Below are positions 27,796 through 36,334 of a stretch of DNA of 64,000 nucleotides, in pieces (within the stretch, counting starts at the first letter, position 1; the number at the start of each line of letters is the position of its first letter). The stretch comes from Pseudomonas fluorescens (GTDB lineage Bacteria > Pseudomonadota > Gammaproteobacteria > Pseudomonadales > Pseudomonadaceae). The position numbers and the translations under genes were made by a program. The notes below the pieces were generated by a model. That model was given only the letters and a program-made list of their open reading frames with translations. It searched no databases and had not been told where the DNA came from. The DNA is taken from positions 186,001-250,000 of the forward strand of contig NZ_JAGGOG010000004.1 of NCBI RefSeq assembly GCF_018614655.1, read 5' to 3'.

Positions 27796-28832
27796 TGTGG
27801 CGACCCCTCGTGTTCAAAGCCTTCCAGTACGTTCACGGCGTTGATGCCGATTTCTTCCACGGCATAGCCGCCTTCCATCACGAACAGCGTCGGCTTGCCC
27901 AAGCGCGCGATACGTTGGCCCATGGCCAGGTAGTCCGGGCTGTCGAGCTTGAACTGTGAGATCGGATCGTCCTTGAAGGTGTCCACGCCCAGGGAGACAA
28001 CGATGATGTCGGCGCCGTAGCGCTCGATTTCCGTGCAGGCTTCTTCCAGTGCAGCACTCCAGCTGTCCCAGCCGGAGCCGGCGGGAAGCGGGTAGTTAAA
28101 GTTGAAGCCTTCGCCTGCGCCGTCACCGAGCTCATCGGCATACCCCAGAAAAAACGGAAACTCTGCTTCCGGGTGCCCGTGGATCGAGGTGAAGAGCACG
28201 TCACTGCGCTCATAAAAAATCGACTGGGTGCCGTTACCGTGGTGGTAATCGACATCGAGGATCGCGACCTTTGTGTGGCCCTGATCGAGAAAGGCCTGGG
28301 CGGCGATGGCGGCGTTGTTGAGGTAGCAATAACCGCCCATCAAGTCGCTAGCGGCATGGTGTCCCGGCGGCCGGCACAAGGCGAAGGCACTTTGGGCGCC
28401 TTGCTGGATCGCGCGTTGAGCGGTCAGCGCTACCTGGGCCGCGCTGTAGGCCGCTTGCCAGGTGCCGGCGGTAATCGGCGCGCCGCCGTCGAAGCTGTAA
28501 TAGCCCAACTGACCATGCAGGCTGGTGGGCAATACGCGACGCAAGGTCCGGGCGGGCCAGGTGTAGGGCAGCAGGTCGCCGTCCTGGCCAAACTCGGTCC
28601 AGCGTTGCCAGGCGCCTTTGAAAAAGTCCAGGTAGTCGCGGCTGTGGATGCGTTGCAGCGGCGCCAGGCCAAAGTCCTGCGGAGCTTGCACGGGGCCCAG
28701 CTCGCGATCCTTGACCCGTTGCAAGACATGGTCGGCGCGGGAGGGCATTTCGAAACAAGGCATCAACTGCCCGTCCATCAATTCGCAACGGCCGTGGTGC
28801 AGATGATGATCGTCCGAGTAGATCGTCAGCAT
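27792..28832 (-). CDS. aphA: Acetylpolyamine amidohydrolase (histone deacetylase family)
   Basis: A 346-residue zinc hydrolase that removes acetyl groups from acetylated polyamines. Seen: RPPGHHAASDLMGGYCYLNN with the catalytic HH pair (about residue 158), zinc ligands in LDVDYHHGNGTQ (about 194-205), SLGVDTFKDDP with the later aspartate ligand, and the end EGGYAVEEIGINAVNVLEGF. The length equals that of AphA-type enzymes. The start at 28832 gives MLTIYSDDHHLHHGRCEL, the family N-terminus, with GGAG upstream. The binding protein gene follows with a 4-base overlap. The symbol is given by analogy to the PA1409 pair and could instead correspond to AphB. Confidence 0.88.
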   Translation of the reverse strand: MLTIYSDDHHLHHGRCELMDGQLMPCFEMPSRADHVLQRVKDRELGPVQAPQDFGLAPLQRIHSRDYLDFFKGAWQRWTEFGQDGDLLPYTWPARTLRRVLPTSLHGQLGYYSFDGGAPITAGTWQAAYSAAQVALTAQRAIQQGAQSAFALCRPPGHHAASDLMGGYCYLNNAAIAAQAFLDQGHTKVAILDVDYHHGNGTQSIFYERSDVLFTSIHGHPEAEFPFFLGYADELGDGAGEGFNFNYPLPAGSGWDSWSAALEEACTEIERYGADIIVVSLGVDTFKDDPISQFKLDSPDYLAMGQRIARLGKPTLFVMEGGYAVEEIGINAVNVLEGFEHEGSPQ

Positions 28833-28988
28833 ATTGTTGTTCTCCGCTGGCTGATTGGGATGCCTTGCAGTGTTGCGGTGCGCGGGGTTTTGGAGAACGG
28901 CAGGAGCGGCCAAAAGGGGATAAATATGGCCAAAGTGTATGTCCGTTATTCGCCCCTCAATGAAGCAGCGGTGCCCAGTGATGGCGCA

Positions 28989-29981
28989 TCACGGCCTGAA
29001 CTGGCTCGGTGCCACACCACTCCAGCGCACGAAGGCATGCCTGAAGCTCGCGGTTTCGCTGAAGCCCAACTGCTCGGCTATGCGATAGATCGGCAGTTCA
29101 TCCTCCCCCAGTAACTGCTTGGCCCGTTCGAAGCGTAGTTCGTCCAGCAGTTCCTGGTAGCTGCAACCCAGGTCATGCAGATGCCGGCGCAAGGTGCGCG
29201 GTGAACAGTTCATCTGCTCGGCCAATCCATCTATGCCCGGTGCGACGCTCAAATGAGCCTCCAGCAACAGGCGTACTCGGCCCAGCCAGGCCTGGCGCCC
29301 GGTGAATTCGGTGTTCTGTTTGCGGCAGCGCTCGGCCATGGCGCGGTGGGTGATGGCGTCAGCCAACGGCAAGGGTTGGTCAAGCCAGCGCCGGTCAAAG
29401 GCGAAGGCATTGGCGGTGGCCTCAAACTGCAACGAACAGTCGAAACGCTCGGCATAACGCACGCGGTAGTCGGGGGCCGAGTGCTCAAAACGGGCACCGA
29501 GTAATGGCAGGGAATGCCCCAGCAAATCGTCACAGATGACTTTCAGCGAGACCAGGCAGAACTCGACATTGAATTCGGTCAGCGCCGGGTTTTCCCGGTA
29601 ATCGCTGGCGGTGAACCAGATTCGCTGGCTGTCTTCTTCCAGGCTCAGCTCAAAAAGTGTTCCCAACAGCGCCGGGTAGCGCAGGGCCAGGCGCAAAGCG
29701 TCACCGAAGGTGGCACTGGTCAGCAGCGCATAGCCGAGCATGCCGTAGGACGACACATGCATGCGTTGGCCCAGTTCCAGGCCGATGTCTCGGCGCAAGG
29801 CCACGGCATTGGTGCATACGCGCATTTCCTGATTGGTGGTGATGCGCGTGTCGGCACGGCTCAGGTCGGCGCCGCAGATGCCGCTGCCGGCCAGTAGCAC
29901 CTCGCTGGCGACGCCTTCGGCCTTGAAGGTGTCGAGTATCAGGGAGACGGCGTTGAGGGTGGTGAGGTGCGAGTGAAGCAT
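28989..29981 (-). CDS. AraC-family transcriptional regulator
   Basis: A 330-residue regulator with an N-terminal arabinose-binding-like sensor domain (about residues 20-205) and a C-terminal double HTH (about 235-330; DGLAEQMNCSPRTLRRHLHD and IYRIAEQLGFSETASFRHAF). This is the OruR/ArgR-like type common for amino-acid and polyamine catabolism in Pseudomonas. The start at 29981 is preceded by GGAAG 6 bases upstream. It lies between ansA (52 bases upstream) and the acetylpolyamine operon (156 bases downstream), all on the same strand, so it may control either. The target is not evident from sequence. Confidence 0.88.
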   Translation of the reverse strand: MLHSHLTTLNAVSLILDTFKAEGVASEVLLAGSGICGADLSRADTRITTNQEMRVCTNAVALRRDIGLELGQRMHVSSYGMLGYALLTSATFGDALRLALRYPALLGTLFELSLEEDSQRIWFTASDYRENPALTEFNVEFCLVSLKVICDDLLGHSLPLLGARFEHSAPDYRVRYAERFDCSLQFEATANAFAFDRRWLDQPLPLADAITHRAMAERCRKQNTEFTGRQAWLGRVRLLLEAHLSVAPGIDGLAEQMNCSPRTLRRHLHDLGCSYQELLDELRFERAKQLLGEDELPIYRIAEQLGFSETASFRHAFVRWSGVAPSQFRP

Positions 29982-30033
29982 GGGGGCTTCCAGCCAAGGG
30001 TTGGCTGGAAGCGAGCAAGTTATATGCCGTCGA

Positions 30034-31020
30034 TCAGCTAAGCTCGCCGCACAGGTCAAGCTCGACCAGTCGATGAATCTCTTGAGTCGCGAGCCCGGCA
30101 CCGATCAGCGCATTAAGTTTGCCGAACACTGCTTCGCGGGTCATGCCGCCACCCGACAACACGCCAACATCCCGCAAGCGGCTGCCGGCTTCATACACGT
30201 CCAGCTCCACGCCGCCTTCATGGCATTGGGTAATTGCCACGACCACGATGCCCAGCTCTTGAGCCCGCTTGAGGCTGGCGAGAAACTCCGGGTTATCGCT
30301 CGGCCCGGTACCGCTGCCGAAGCATTCCAGCACCAGCGCCTGAATGCCGCTGTTGATCAGGCCGTCGAGTTGCGTAGCGACGATGCCCGGAACCAGCGGC
30401 AGTACGCCGACGCTGGCGAGCTCTTTGTCATGACGATAATTCAGCGCCGCAGGCACCGAGTCAGCCTTGGCCACGCCGCCATTGCGCTGCAACGCGGCAA
30501 ACGGATGGCGGCCAAAGCTGCGAATCTTCGCGCAACGGGTCGGCGCCATCAGCTCGCCATGGAAATACAGTTGCACACCCGGCGCCAAGCCTTTGCCCAG
30601 TGCTGCCAGGGCACCGCTGACGTTTTCCCAGGCATCGCTGTCGGGCACGCCCGCAGGCAGCATGGAGCCGGTGAACAGCACCGGCGTCGGCAGGCCGAGC
30701 AGTTGGAAGCTCATGGCGGCTGCGCTGTAGGCCAGGGTGTCGGTACCGTGCAGGATCAGTACGGCGTCGCAGCCGGCATCCACCGCTTCGATCACGGCAA
30801 TGCGCAAACGCTGCCAGTAGGCGGGGGTCATGTTGGCACTGTCGATCAACGGCGCCATCTCGCGAAAACGCCAGGCGGGTACGGTGAGCTGTGGCTGGCT
30901 GGCGAGGTGATCGCTCATCCGTGCTTCAAAACCTGAAGCGGGGGCCAGGCCGTTGGCGCTGGCCTGCATGCCGATGGTGCCACCGGTGTAGAGCACCATG
31001 ACGTTGTTAGCTGGGGACAT
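30034..31020 (-). CDS. ansA: L-asparaginase (type I-like, cytoplasmic)
   Basis: A 328-residue asparaginase that hydrolyses asparagine to aspartate and ammonia. The first catalytic threonine motif VLYTGGTIGM is at residues 9-18. The second, LILHGTDTLAYSAAAMSFQL, is near residue 89. There is no signal peptide, so it should act in the cytoplasm. A GGAG site precedes the ATG. Aspartase (32985-34409), in the same orientation and separated only by an amino-acid symporter, can convert the product to fumarate. Confidence 0.9.
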   Translation of the reverse strand: MSPANNVMVLYTGGTIGMQASANGLAPASGFEARMSDHLASQPQLTVPAWRFREMAPLIDSANMTPAYWQRLRIAVIEAVDAGCDAVLILHGTDTLAYSAAAMSFQLLGLPTPVLFTGSMLPAGVPDSDAWENVSGALAALGKGLAPGVQLYFHGELMAPTRCAKIRSFGRHPFAALQRNGGVAKADSVPAALNYRHDKELASVGVLPLVPGIVATQLDGLINSGIQALVLECFGSGTGPSDNPEFLASLKRAQELGIVVVAITQCHEGGVELDVYEAGSRLRDVGVLSGGGMTREAVFGKLNALIGAGLATQEIHRLVELDLCGELS

Positions 31021-31089
31021 CGAGAATTCTCCTGAACGAAAAACACCGCGCGGCCCAGAGCATGCCCAAGGCCGGGCGGTGTGTCACGG

Positions 31090-31136
31090 GGTATCCGGTC
31101 TCAGCGATACAGTTCCGCTTTTGGCGAGACCGGATA
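31090..31136. other. Perfect 12-bp inverted repeat between agcS and ansA
   Basis: GTATCCGGTCTC (31090-31101) and GAGACCGGATAC (31125-31136) are separated by 23 bases. It sits just after the symporter stop codon and before ansA. No T run follows on either strand, so it may be an mRNA-stabilising or weak Rho-type 3' hairpin rather than an intrinsic terminator. Confidence 0.6.
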
Positions 31137-31141
31137 CGCTC

Positions 31142-32593
31142 TTAGCGTTGCGCTTGAGCGTTCAGTTCAGCCGTAGCTGTTGCAACAGGCGCAGGCTTCA
31201 CCGGATTGGCGGGCCAGGCTTTGCGATCCAGGTCCAGGTCCGGGAACTGGCTGGAATCGAACACCGGGGTCTTGATACCCGCAGCACGCTGGTTGTCGTA
31301 GTCGTTGAGGATGCGCATGGCGATCTTGAACAGGAACGCCAGGGCGAACAGGTTGACGAACGCGAGCATGGTCATGGTGATGTCGGCGAAGGCAAACACG
31401 GTGCCGAGGTTCTCGATGGAACCCCAGAAGATCAGCACCAGCACCAGTGCGCGATAACCCATCAGCACCTTGCGATTGTTGCCCACCAGGAAGCGCAGAT
31501 TGCTCTCGCCGAGGTAGTAGTTGTACATGATCGAGGTGAACACGAACAACGCCAGGGCCACCGAGATGAACATCCGGCCCCAGTCACCGACGACCGCCGC
31601 CAGGGAGTTCTGGGTCAGTGCGATACCGTCGCCTTCAAAGCCTGGAGTGTAGAAACCCGAGAGCAGGATCAGCAACGCGGTGCAGGTGCAGATGATGAAC
31701 GTGTCGAGGAATACGCTGAACGCTTGCACCACGCCTTGGGCGATCGGGTGTTCCACCGAGGCCACGGCCGCCACGTTAGGCGCACTGCCAAGACCGGCTT
31801 CGTTGGCGAACACGCCACGTTTCACGCCCATGATGATGGCGCTGCCCACCAGGCCACCGAAGGCTTGGTCGAGGCCGAAGGCGCTCTTGACGATGGTCAT
31901 CAGCATGGCCGGCACGTGGTCGAATTGCAGCACGATCACGTACAGGGTCACGGCGATGTAGACCAGGGTCTTGACCGGCACCAGCAGGTCGGCGATCGAG
32001 GCGATACGCTTGATCCCGCCGATAAACACCAGGCCCAGCAATACCGCCAGGGCCAGGCCGGTGTAGGTGGTGTCCAGGCCAAAGGCGTTGTTCAGCGAGT
32101 GGGTCACAGCGTGGGCTTGCAGACCGTTGAAGGCGAAGCCGAAGGTCACCAGCAGTAGGAACGCCATCACCATCCCCAGCCAGCGTTTGTGCAAGCCGTG
32201 CTGGATGTAATAGGCCGGGCCGCCACGGTACGTACCTTCAGCGTCGGTACGCTTGTAGAGTTGGCCGAGGGAGCATTCGATAAAGCTCGAAGACATGCCC
32301 ACCAGAGCGGTCACCCACATCCAGAACACGGCGCCCGGGCCACCCAGGGTCACGGCAATGCCGACACCTGCGATGTTACCGGCACCGACGCGGCCGGCCA
32401 GGCTGAGCATCAGCGCCTGGAACGAGCTGAGTTGACCGGCGCTGCTTTTCAGGCTGTCGCGGAACACCGCGAACATGTGGAAAAAGTGGCGCAACTGAAC
32501 GAAACGCGAGCGGATCGTGAAGTAACCACCGAGCCCGACAATGAGCACGATCAATACTTTCCCTGAGAGGAAGTCGTTGATGACTTCTAGCAT
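31142..32593 (-). CDS. Sodium:alanine/glycine symporter family transporter (AGCS)
   Basis: A 483-residue polytopic inner-membrane protein of the amino acid:cation (alanine or glycine:Na+) symporter family. Seen are GRVGAGNIAGVGIAVTLGGP with the conserved glycine-rich span, ALVGMSSSFIECSLGQLYKR, and GVKRGVFANEAGLGSAPNVA (the family signature). About ten to eleven hydrophobic spans run through the protein, and the C-terminal 50 residues are cytoplasmic. The start at 32593 follows GAGGA. The position between ansA and aspA suggests import of a small neutral amino acid; specificity cannot be read. Confidence 0.9.
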   Translation of the reverse strand: MLEVINDFLSGKVLIVLIVGLGGYFTIRSRFVQLRHFFHMFAVFRDSLKSSAGQLSSFQALMLSLAGRVGAGNIAGVGIAVTLGGPGAVFWMWVTALVGMSSSFIECSLGQLYKRTDAEGTYRGGPAYYIQHGLHKRWLGMVMAFLLLVTFGFAFNGLQAHAVTHSLNNAFGLDTTYTGLALAVLLGLVFIGGIKRIASIADLLVPVKTLVYIAVTLYVIVLQFDHVPAMLMTIVKSAFGLDQAFGGLVGSAIIMGVKRGVFANEAGLGSAPNVAAVASVEHPIAQGVVQAFSVFLDTFIICTCTALLILLSGFYTPGFEGDGIALTQNSLAAVVGDWGRMFISVALALFVFTSIMYNYYLGESNLRFLVGNNRKVLMGYRALVLVLIFWGSIENLGTVFAFADITMTMLAFVNLFALAFLFKIAMRILNDYDNQRAAGIKTPVFDSSQFPDLDLDRKAWPANPVKPAPVATATAELNAQAQR

Positions 32594-32709
32594 GGAGTGT
32601 TCCTCGCTGATTTTTCTAATGGCAAACGCAGGACGGTCCGATACGCCGCAAAGCACCAGGCAGTGCGCGACGGTCGACACCCAATCCTTTTGCGGGTGTT
32701 GTTATTCAT
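32587..32709 (-). CDS. Possible upstream ORF in the agcS leader (40 residues)
   Basis: The frame runs from ATG at 32709 to a TAG at 32587-32589, overlapping the symporter start. It begins MNNNTRKRIGCRPSRTAW and is rich in arginine. GGAAG lies about 12 bases upstream of the ATG. It resembles no known leader peptide. It could be translated and couple to agcS, or be chance. Confidence 0.25.
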   Translation of the reverse strand: MNNNTRKRIGCRPSRTAWCFAAYRTVLRLPLEKSARNTPC

Positions 32710-32767
32710 GCTGTTTCGCGCTTCCAGGGTCTCGTTATCGACGACCGCTGACGCGAAGAGGGGCGGC

Positions 32768-32773
32768 ACTATA
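32768..32773 (-). promoter_or_regulatory. Possible extended -10 (TATAGT) for agcS
   Basis: On the minus strand the sequence reads AGGTATAGTGC, about 175 bases upstream of the symporter start. No convincing -35 is visible. If used, it gives a long leader containing the 40-residue upstream frame. The rest of the 391-base gap (32594-32984) holds only the aspA terminator. Confidence 0.35.
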
Positions 32774-32895
32774 CCTAGGAGTGTGTGATCCGTCTGCACG
32801 AGGCGATTAAAGGTTTCAGCCAAGGCGTTACGGACAAGGCGGATTTACTGGGCGATCTTGGAGTTTTTATTGGCGTCATTTCACAACCTTGAGGC

Positions 32896-32930
32896 AAAAA
32901 AAAGGGCCTGAAGAACGAGCCTTCAGGCCC
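32896..32930 (-). terminator. Intrinsic terminator of aspA
   Basis: Stem GGGCCTGAAG (32904-32913) / CTTCAGGCCC (32921-32930), loop of 7 bases, followed on the minus strand by eight T (A run at 32896-32903). It is 55 bases after the aspA stop. Confidence 0.93.
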
Positions 32931-32984
32931 TCAAAAGGTGAGAGGTGTCTAGTCCCTCAACCTGGTGAGCGGTGCAACAAACGC

Positions 32985-34409
32985 TTAGGCCTTCAAAGGC
33001 ACCAAGCGTGGGGCAATCATGTTTTCCGGGCGCAGGATGTCGTCGAGCATGGCGTCGTCGAGCAAGCCTTCTTCGCGCACCAGTTCCAGCACGCCGCGGC
33101 CGCTTTCAAGGGCAATACGGGCGATACGGGTGGCGTTTTCATAGCCGATGTACGGGTTCAGCGCGGTAACCAGGCCGATGGAGTGTTCCACCAACTCGCG
33201 GCAGCGGGCTTCGTTGGCGGTAATGCCGACGATGCAGTGCTCGCGCAGCATGTCCATGGCCCGTTGCAGCAGGCGGATCGAGTCGAAGATCTTGAAAGCG
33301 ATCAGCGGCTCCATCACGTTCAGTTGCAATTGACCGCCTTCGGCAGCAATGGTCAGTGCCAGGTCGTTACCGATGATCTGGAACGCGACTTGGTTAACGG
33401 CTTCCGGGATCACCGGGTTGACCTTGCCGGGCATGATTGAGCTGCCTGGCTGGCGAGCCGGCAAGTTGATCTCGTTGATGCCGGTACGTGGGCCGCTGGA
33501 CAGCAGGCGCAGGTCGTTGCAGATCTTCGACAGCTTCACCGCAGTACGCTTGAGCATGCCGGAGAACAGCACGAAGGCGCCCATGTCGGAAGTGGCTTCG
33601 ATCAGGTCGGCAGCCGGTACCAGCGGCTGGCCGCTGATGGTGGCCAGGCGCGAAACGGCCAGGGCCTGATAACGCGGGTCGGCGTTGATGCCGGTACCGA
33701 TGGCGGTGCCGCCCAGGTTGACTTCGGTCAGCAGCTCCGGCGCCAGGGTTTTCAGGCGTGCCAGGTCTTCACCCAGGGTGGTGGCGAAGGCGCGGAATTC
33801 CTGGCCGAGGGTCATCGGCACGGCGTCTTGCAGCTGGGTACGGCCCATTTTCAGGACGTGGTTGAATTCTTCACCCTTGGCGGCGAACGACTGGATCAGG
33901 CTGTCGAGGCTGGCCAGCAACGCGTCGTGACCCAGCAGCAGACCCAGGCGGATCGCAGTCGGGTAGGCGTCGTTGGTCGACTGCGCCATGTTCACGTCGT
34001 TGTTGGGGTGCAGGTACTGGTATTCGCCTTTGTTGTGGCCCATGGCCTCCAACGCGATATTGGCGATGACTTCGTTGGCATTCATGTTGGTTGAAGTGCC
34101 CGCGCCGCCTTGAATCATGTCCACCACGAACTCTTCGTGGAAATCGCCGCGGATCAGACGGGCACAGGCTTCGCTGATGGCAGCGTGCTTGGCTTCGCTG
34201 AGCTGGCCCAACTCACGGTTGGCGTCAGCGGCGGCTTGTTTGACCATTGCCAGGCCGACCACCAATTTCGGGTAATGCGAAATCGGAACGCCCGAGAGGC
34301 GGAAGTTATTCACCGCTCGCAGGGTCTGGATGCCGTAATACGCTTGAGCGGGTACTTCAAGTACGCCAAGCAGGTCTTTTTCTGTGCGGAATGATGCAGC
34401 GGAGGACAT
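32985..34409 (-). CDS. aspA: Aspartate ammonia-lyase (aspartase)
   Basis: A 474-residue aspartase catalysing L-aspartate to fumarate plus ammonia. The fumarase/aspartase signature GSSIMPGKVNP is present (around 33423-33455), as are GRTQLQDAVPMTLGQEF and NMNANEVIANIALE. Length and sequence, as I remember it, match the characterised P. fluorescens AspA, which starts MSSAASFRTEKDLLGVLEVP; I therefore place the start at 34409, although an in-frame ATG four codons upstream exists and neither has a strong ribosome site. A strong terminator follows. It forms an asparagine-to-fumarate route with ansA. Confidence 0.96.
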   Translation of the reverse strand: MSSAASFRTEKDLLGVLEVPAQAYYGIQTLRAVNNFRLSGVPISHYPKLVVGLAMVKQAAADANRELGQLSEAKHAAISEACARLIRGDFHEEFVVDMIQGGAGTSTNMNANEVIANIALEAMGHNKGEYQYLHPNNDVNMAQSTNDAYPTAIRLGLLLGHDALLASLDSLIQSFAAKGEEFNHVLKMGRTQLQDAVPMTLGQEFRAFATTLGEDLARLKTLAPELLTEVNLGGTAIGTGINADPRYQALAVSRLATISGQPLVPAADLIEATSDMGAFVLFSGMLKRTAVKLSKICNDLRLLSSGPRTGINEINLPARQPGSSIMPGKVNPVIPEAVNQVAFQIIGNDLALTIAAEGGQLQLNVMEPLIAFKIFDSIRLLQRAMDMLREHCIVGITANEARCRELVEHSIGLVTALNPYIGYENATRIARIALESGRGVLELVREEGLLDDAMLDDILRPENMIAPRLVPLKA

Positions 34410-34590
34410 GACGGAAATCATCTCGATATGGACCCGGAACTGGCCGGAACGCTGCGAATGCTAGGCTTGCAGAAGTTTTAGGGCCAATGCTGTTAAGCAC
34501 TGGCCTATGCAGAAACGGCATAATGTTGGTGTGACCCGATTACCATGGCGGGCGTGTGTGCCAAAATGGTGCATACCCTGGGAGGACCTG

Positions 34591-35499
34591 ATGAACCTTG
34601 AAAGCAAATGGCTGGAAGACTTTAGCGCCTTGGCTGCCACCCGCAGTTTCTCCCAGGCGGCGGAGCGGCGCTTCGTTACCCAGCCAGCGTTCAGCCGCAG
34701 AATCCGCAGCCTCGAAGCCGCGCTGGGGCTGACACTGGTCAACCGCTCGCGTACGCCTGTCGAACTGACGGCGGCGGGGCAGTTGTTCCTGGTGACGGCG
34801 CGCACCGTGGTCGAGCAACTCGGTGAAGTGCTGCGCCACTTGCACCATCTGGAAGGCGGGCAGGGGGAAGTCATGCAAGTGGCGGCTGCGCACTCCTTGG
34901 CATTGGGGTTTTTCCCGCGTTGGATCGCCCAGTTGCGAAACGAAGGTCTGAACATCGCCACGCGGCTGGTCGCCACCAATGTCGGTGACGCCGTGCATGC
35001 ACTGCGTGAAGGCGGGTGTGACCTGATGTTGGCATTCTACGATCCGGATGCCGCGATGCAGATGGACCCGGAGATCTTCCCGTCGTTGCACCTGGGCAAT
35101 ACCGAAATGCTCCCGGTGTGCGCCGCTGATGCGGACGGCAAGCCGTTGTTCGACCTGGAAGGTGAGGGCAGCGTGCCGCTGTTGGCTTATAGCGCCGGGG
35201 CGTTTCTTGGGCGTTCGGTCAACCTGTTGCTGCGCCAGCGGGCCCTGCGTTTCACCACGGTTTATGAAACGGCGATGGCCGACAGCCTGAAAAGCATGGC
35301 CCTGGAAGGCTTGGGGATTGCCTGGGTGCCACAGTTGAGCGTGCGTGCCGAACTGGCCCGAGGTGAGTTGGTGGTGTGCGGTGGTCCGCAATGGCATGTG
35401 CCGCTGGAGATTCGACTGTACCGCTGCGCGTTGGTGCGCAAGGCGAATGTGCGGTTGTTGTGGCGCAAGTTGGAAGGCGGTGCGGCGCAAAATACCTGA
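34591..35499 (+). CDS. LysR-family transcriptional regulator divergent from aspA
   Basis: A 302-residue LysR regulator. The HTH spans residues about 3-60 (KWLEDFSALAATRSFSQAAE and FVTQPAFSRRIRSLEAALGL), followed by a periplasmic-binding-like effector domain. The ATG at 34591 has a perfect GGAGG 5-9 bases upstream. The divergent layout with aspA suggests it regulates aspA; in PAO1 a LysR gene (PA5428) has the same place. The effector is unknown. Confidence 0.9.
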   Translation: MNLESKWLEDFSALAATRSFSQAAERRFVTQPAFSRRIRSLEAALGLTLVNRSRTPVELTAAGQLFLVTARTVVEQLGEVLRHLHHLEGGQGEVMQVAAAHSLALGFFPRWIAQLRNEGLNIATRLVATNVGDAVHALREGGCDLMLAFYDPDAAMQMDPEIFPSLHLGNTEMLPVCAADADGKPLFDLEGEGSVPLLAYSAGAFLGRSVNLLLRQRALRFTTVYETAMADSLKSMALEGLGIAWVPQLSVRAELARGELVVCGGPQWHVPLEIRLYRCALVRKANVRLLWRKLEGGAAQNT

Positions 35500-35515
35500 A
35501 CCAACACAGATCAAA

Positions 35516-35603
35516 TGTGGGAGGGGGCTTGCTCCCGAAAGCGGTGTTTCAGGCACTTATCTGTCACTGACACACCACTTTCGGGAACAAGCCCCCTCCC
35601 ACA
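35516..35603. repeat. REP/BIME inverted repeat
   Basis: Left arm TGTGGGAGGGGGCTTGCTCC and right arm GGAACAAGCCCCCTCCCACA, about 40 bases apart. It lies between the LysR gene and the purEK promoter region. Confidence 0.9.
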
Positions 35604-35706
35604 GGGTTCAGTGATGTCTGGGACTGACCTGGAAGTCAATAAAACCGCTGGTTTACGCCGCTAGACAGATGGTCATCCCAGGGGCTGTTTATCTGGATTA
35701 TTACGG

Positions 35707-35712
35707 TATACT
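35707..35712 (+). promoter_or_regulatory. Probable -10 element of purEK (TATACT)
   Basis: GGTATACTGCGCG is a typical Pseudomonas sigma-70 -10 region. The -35 is weak (CTGTTT at about 35685). Transcription from here would enter the terminator at 35750-35792 before reaching purE. Confidence 0.5.
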
Positions 35713-35723
35713 GCGCGGCCTTC

Positions 35724-35792
35724 GGCCGGTCCAACCGGCCTTAATTCGTACAACAAGCCACGCCGGATTTCCCGCGTGGCTTGTTGTTTTTT
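35724..35792 (+). terminator. Leader hairpin plus intrinsic terminator upstream of purE
   Basis: GGCCGG-TCCAA-CCGGCC (35724-35740) is followed by a 14-bp perfect stem ACAACAAGCCACGC (35750-35763) / GCGTGGCTTGTTGT (35774-35787) and six T (35787-35792). It lies 38 bases before the purE ATG, downstream of the probable promoter. It is either an attenuator or riboswitch expression platform, or the end of a short non-coding RNA. The first hairpin has an alternative pairing CGGCC-TTC-GGCCG (35716-35728). Confidence 0.7.
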
Positions 35793-35830
35793 GACGCGCC
35801 TGCGGGCGCCCAGAGAGAAGAGGCACGACG

Positions 35831-36322
35831 ATGAGTGCATTGGTTGGCGTGATCATGGGCTCCAAGTCCGATTGGTCCACCCTTAGCCACACCGCCGATA
35901 TGCTGGAAAAGCTCGGCATTCCGTATGAAGTGAAAGTGGTCTCTGCCCACCGCACGCCGGATTTGCTGTTCCAGTATGCCGATGAAGCAGAATCGCGTGG
36001 CATCGAGGTGATCATCGCCGGTGCCGGTGGCGCGGCGCACCTGCCGGGCATGTGTGCGGCCAAGACCCACCTGCCGGTACTCGGCGTGCCGGTGCAGTCG
36101 TCGATGCTCTCGGGTGTGGATTCGCTGTTGTCCATCGTGCAGATGCCCGCCGGTATTCCGGTGGCGACCCTGGCGATTGGCAAGGCCGGCGCGATCAACG
36201 CAGCCTTGCTGTCCGCCAGCATCCTGGGCGCCAAGCACCCGCAGTTCCACGCGGTGCTGAAAAAATTCCGTGCTGAACAGACAGACAGCGTCCTGGACAA
36301 TCCAGACCCACGCATCGCCTGA
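35831..36322 (+). CDS. purE: 5-(carboxyamino)imidazole ribonucleotide mutase
   Basis: A 163-residue class I PurE that converts N5-CAIR to CAIR in purine synthesis. Seen: [20 protein letters not shown] at the N-terminus (phosphate loop), VVSAHRTPD (catalytic histidine) and [20 protein letters not shown]. It works with PurK, whose gene begins 12 bases after the purE stop. AGAAGAGG precedes the ATG. Confidence 0.96.
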   Translation: MSALVGVIMGSKSDWSTLSHTADMLEKLGIPYEVKVVSAHRTPDLLFQYADEAESRGIEVIIAGAGGAAHLPGMCAAKTHLPVLGVPVQSSMLSGVDSLLSIVQMPAGIPVATLAIGKAGAINAALLSASILGAKHPQFHAVLKKFRAEQTDSVLDNPDPRIA

Positions 36323-36334
36323 GGTTGTTGATTG

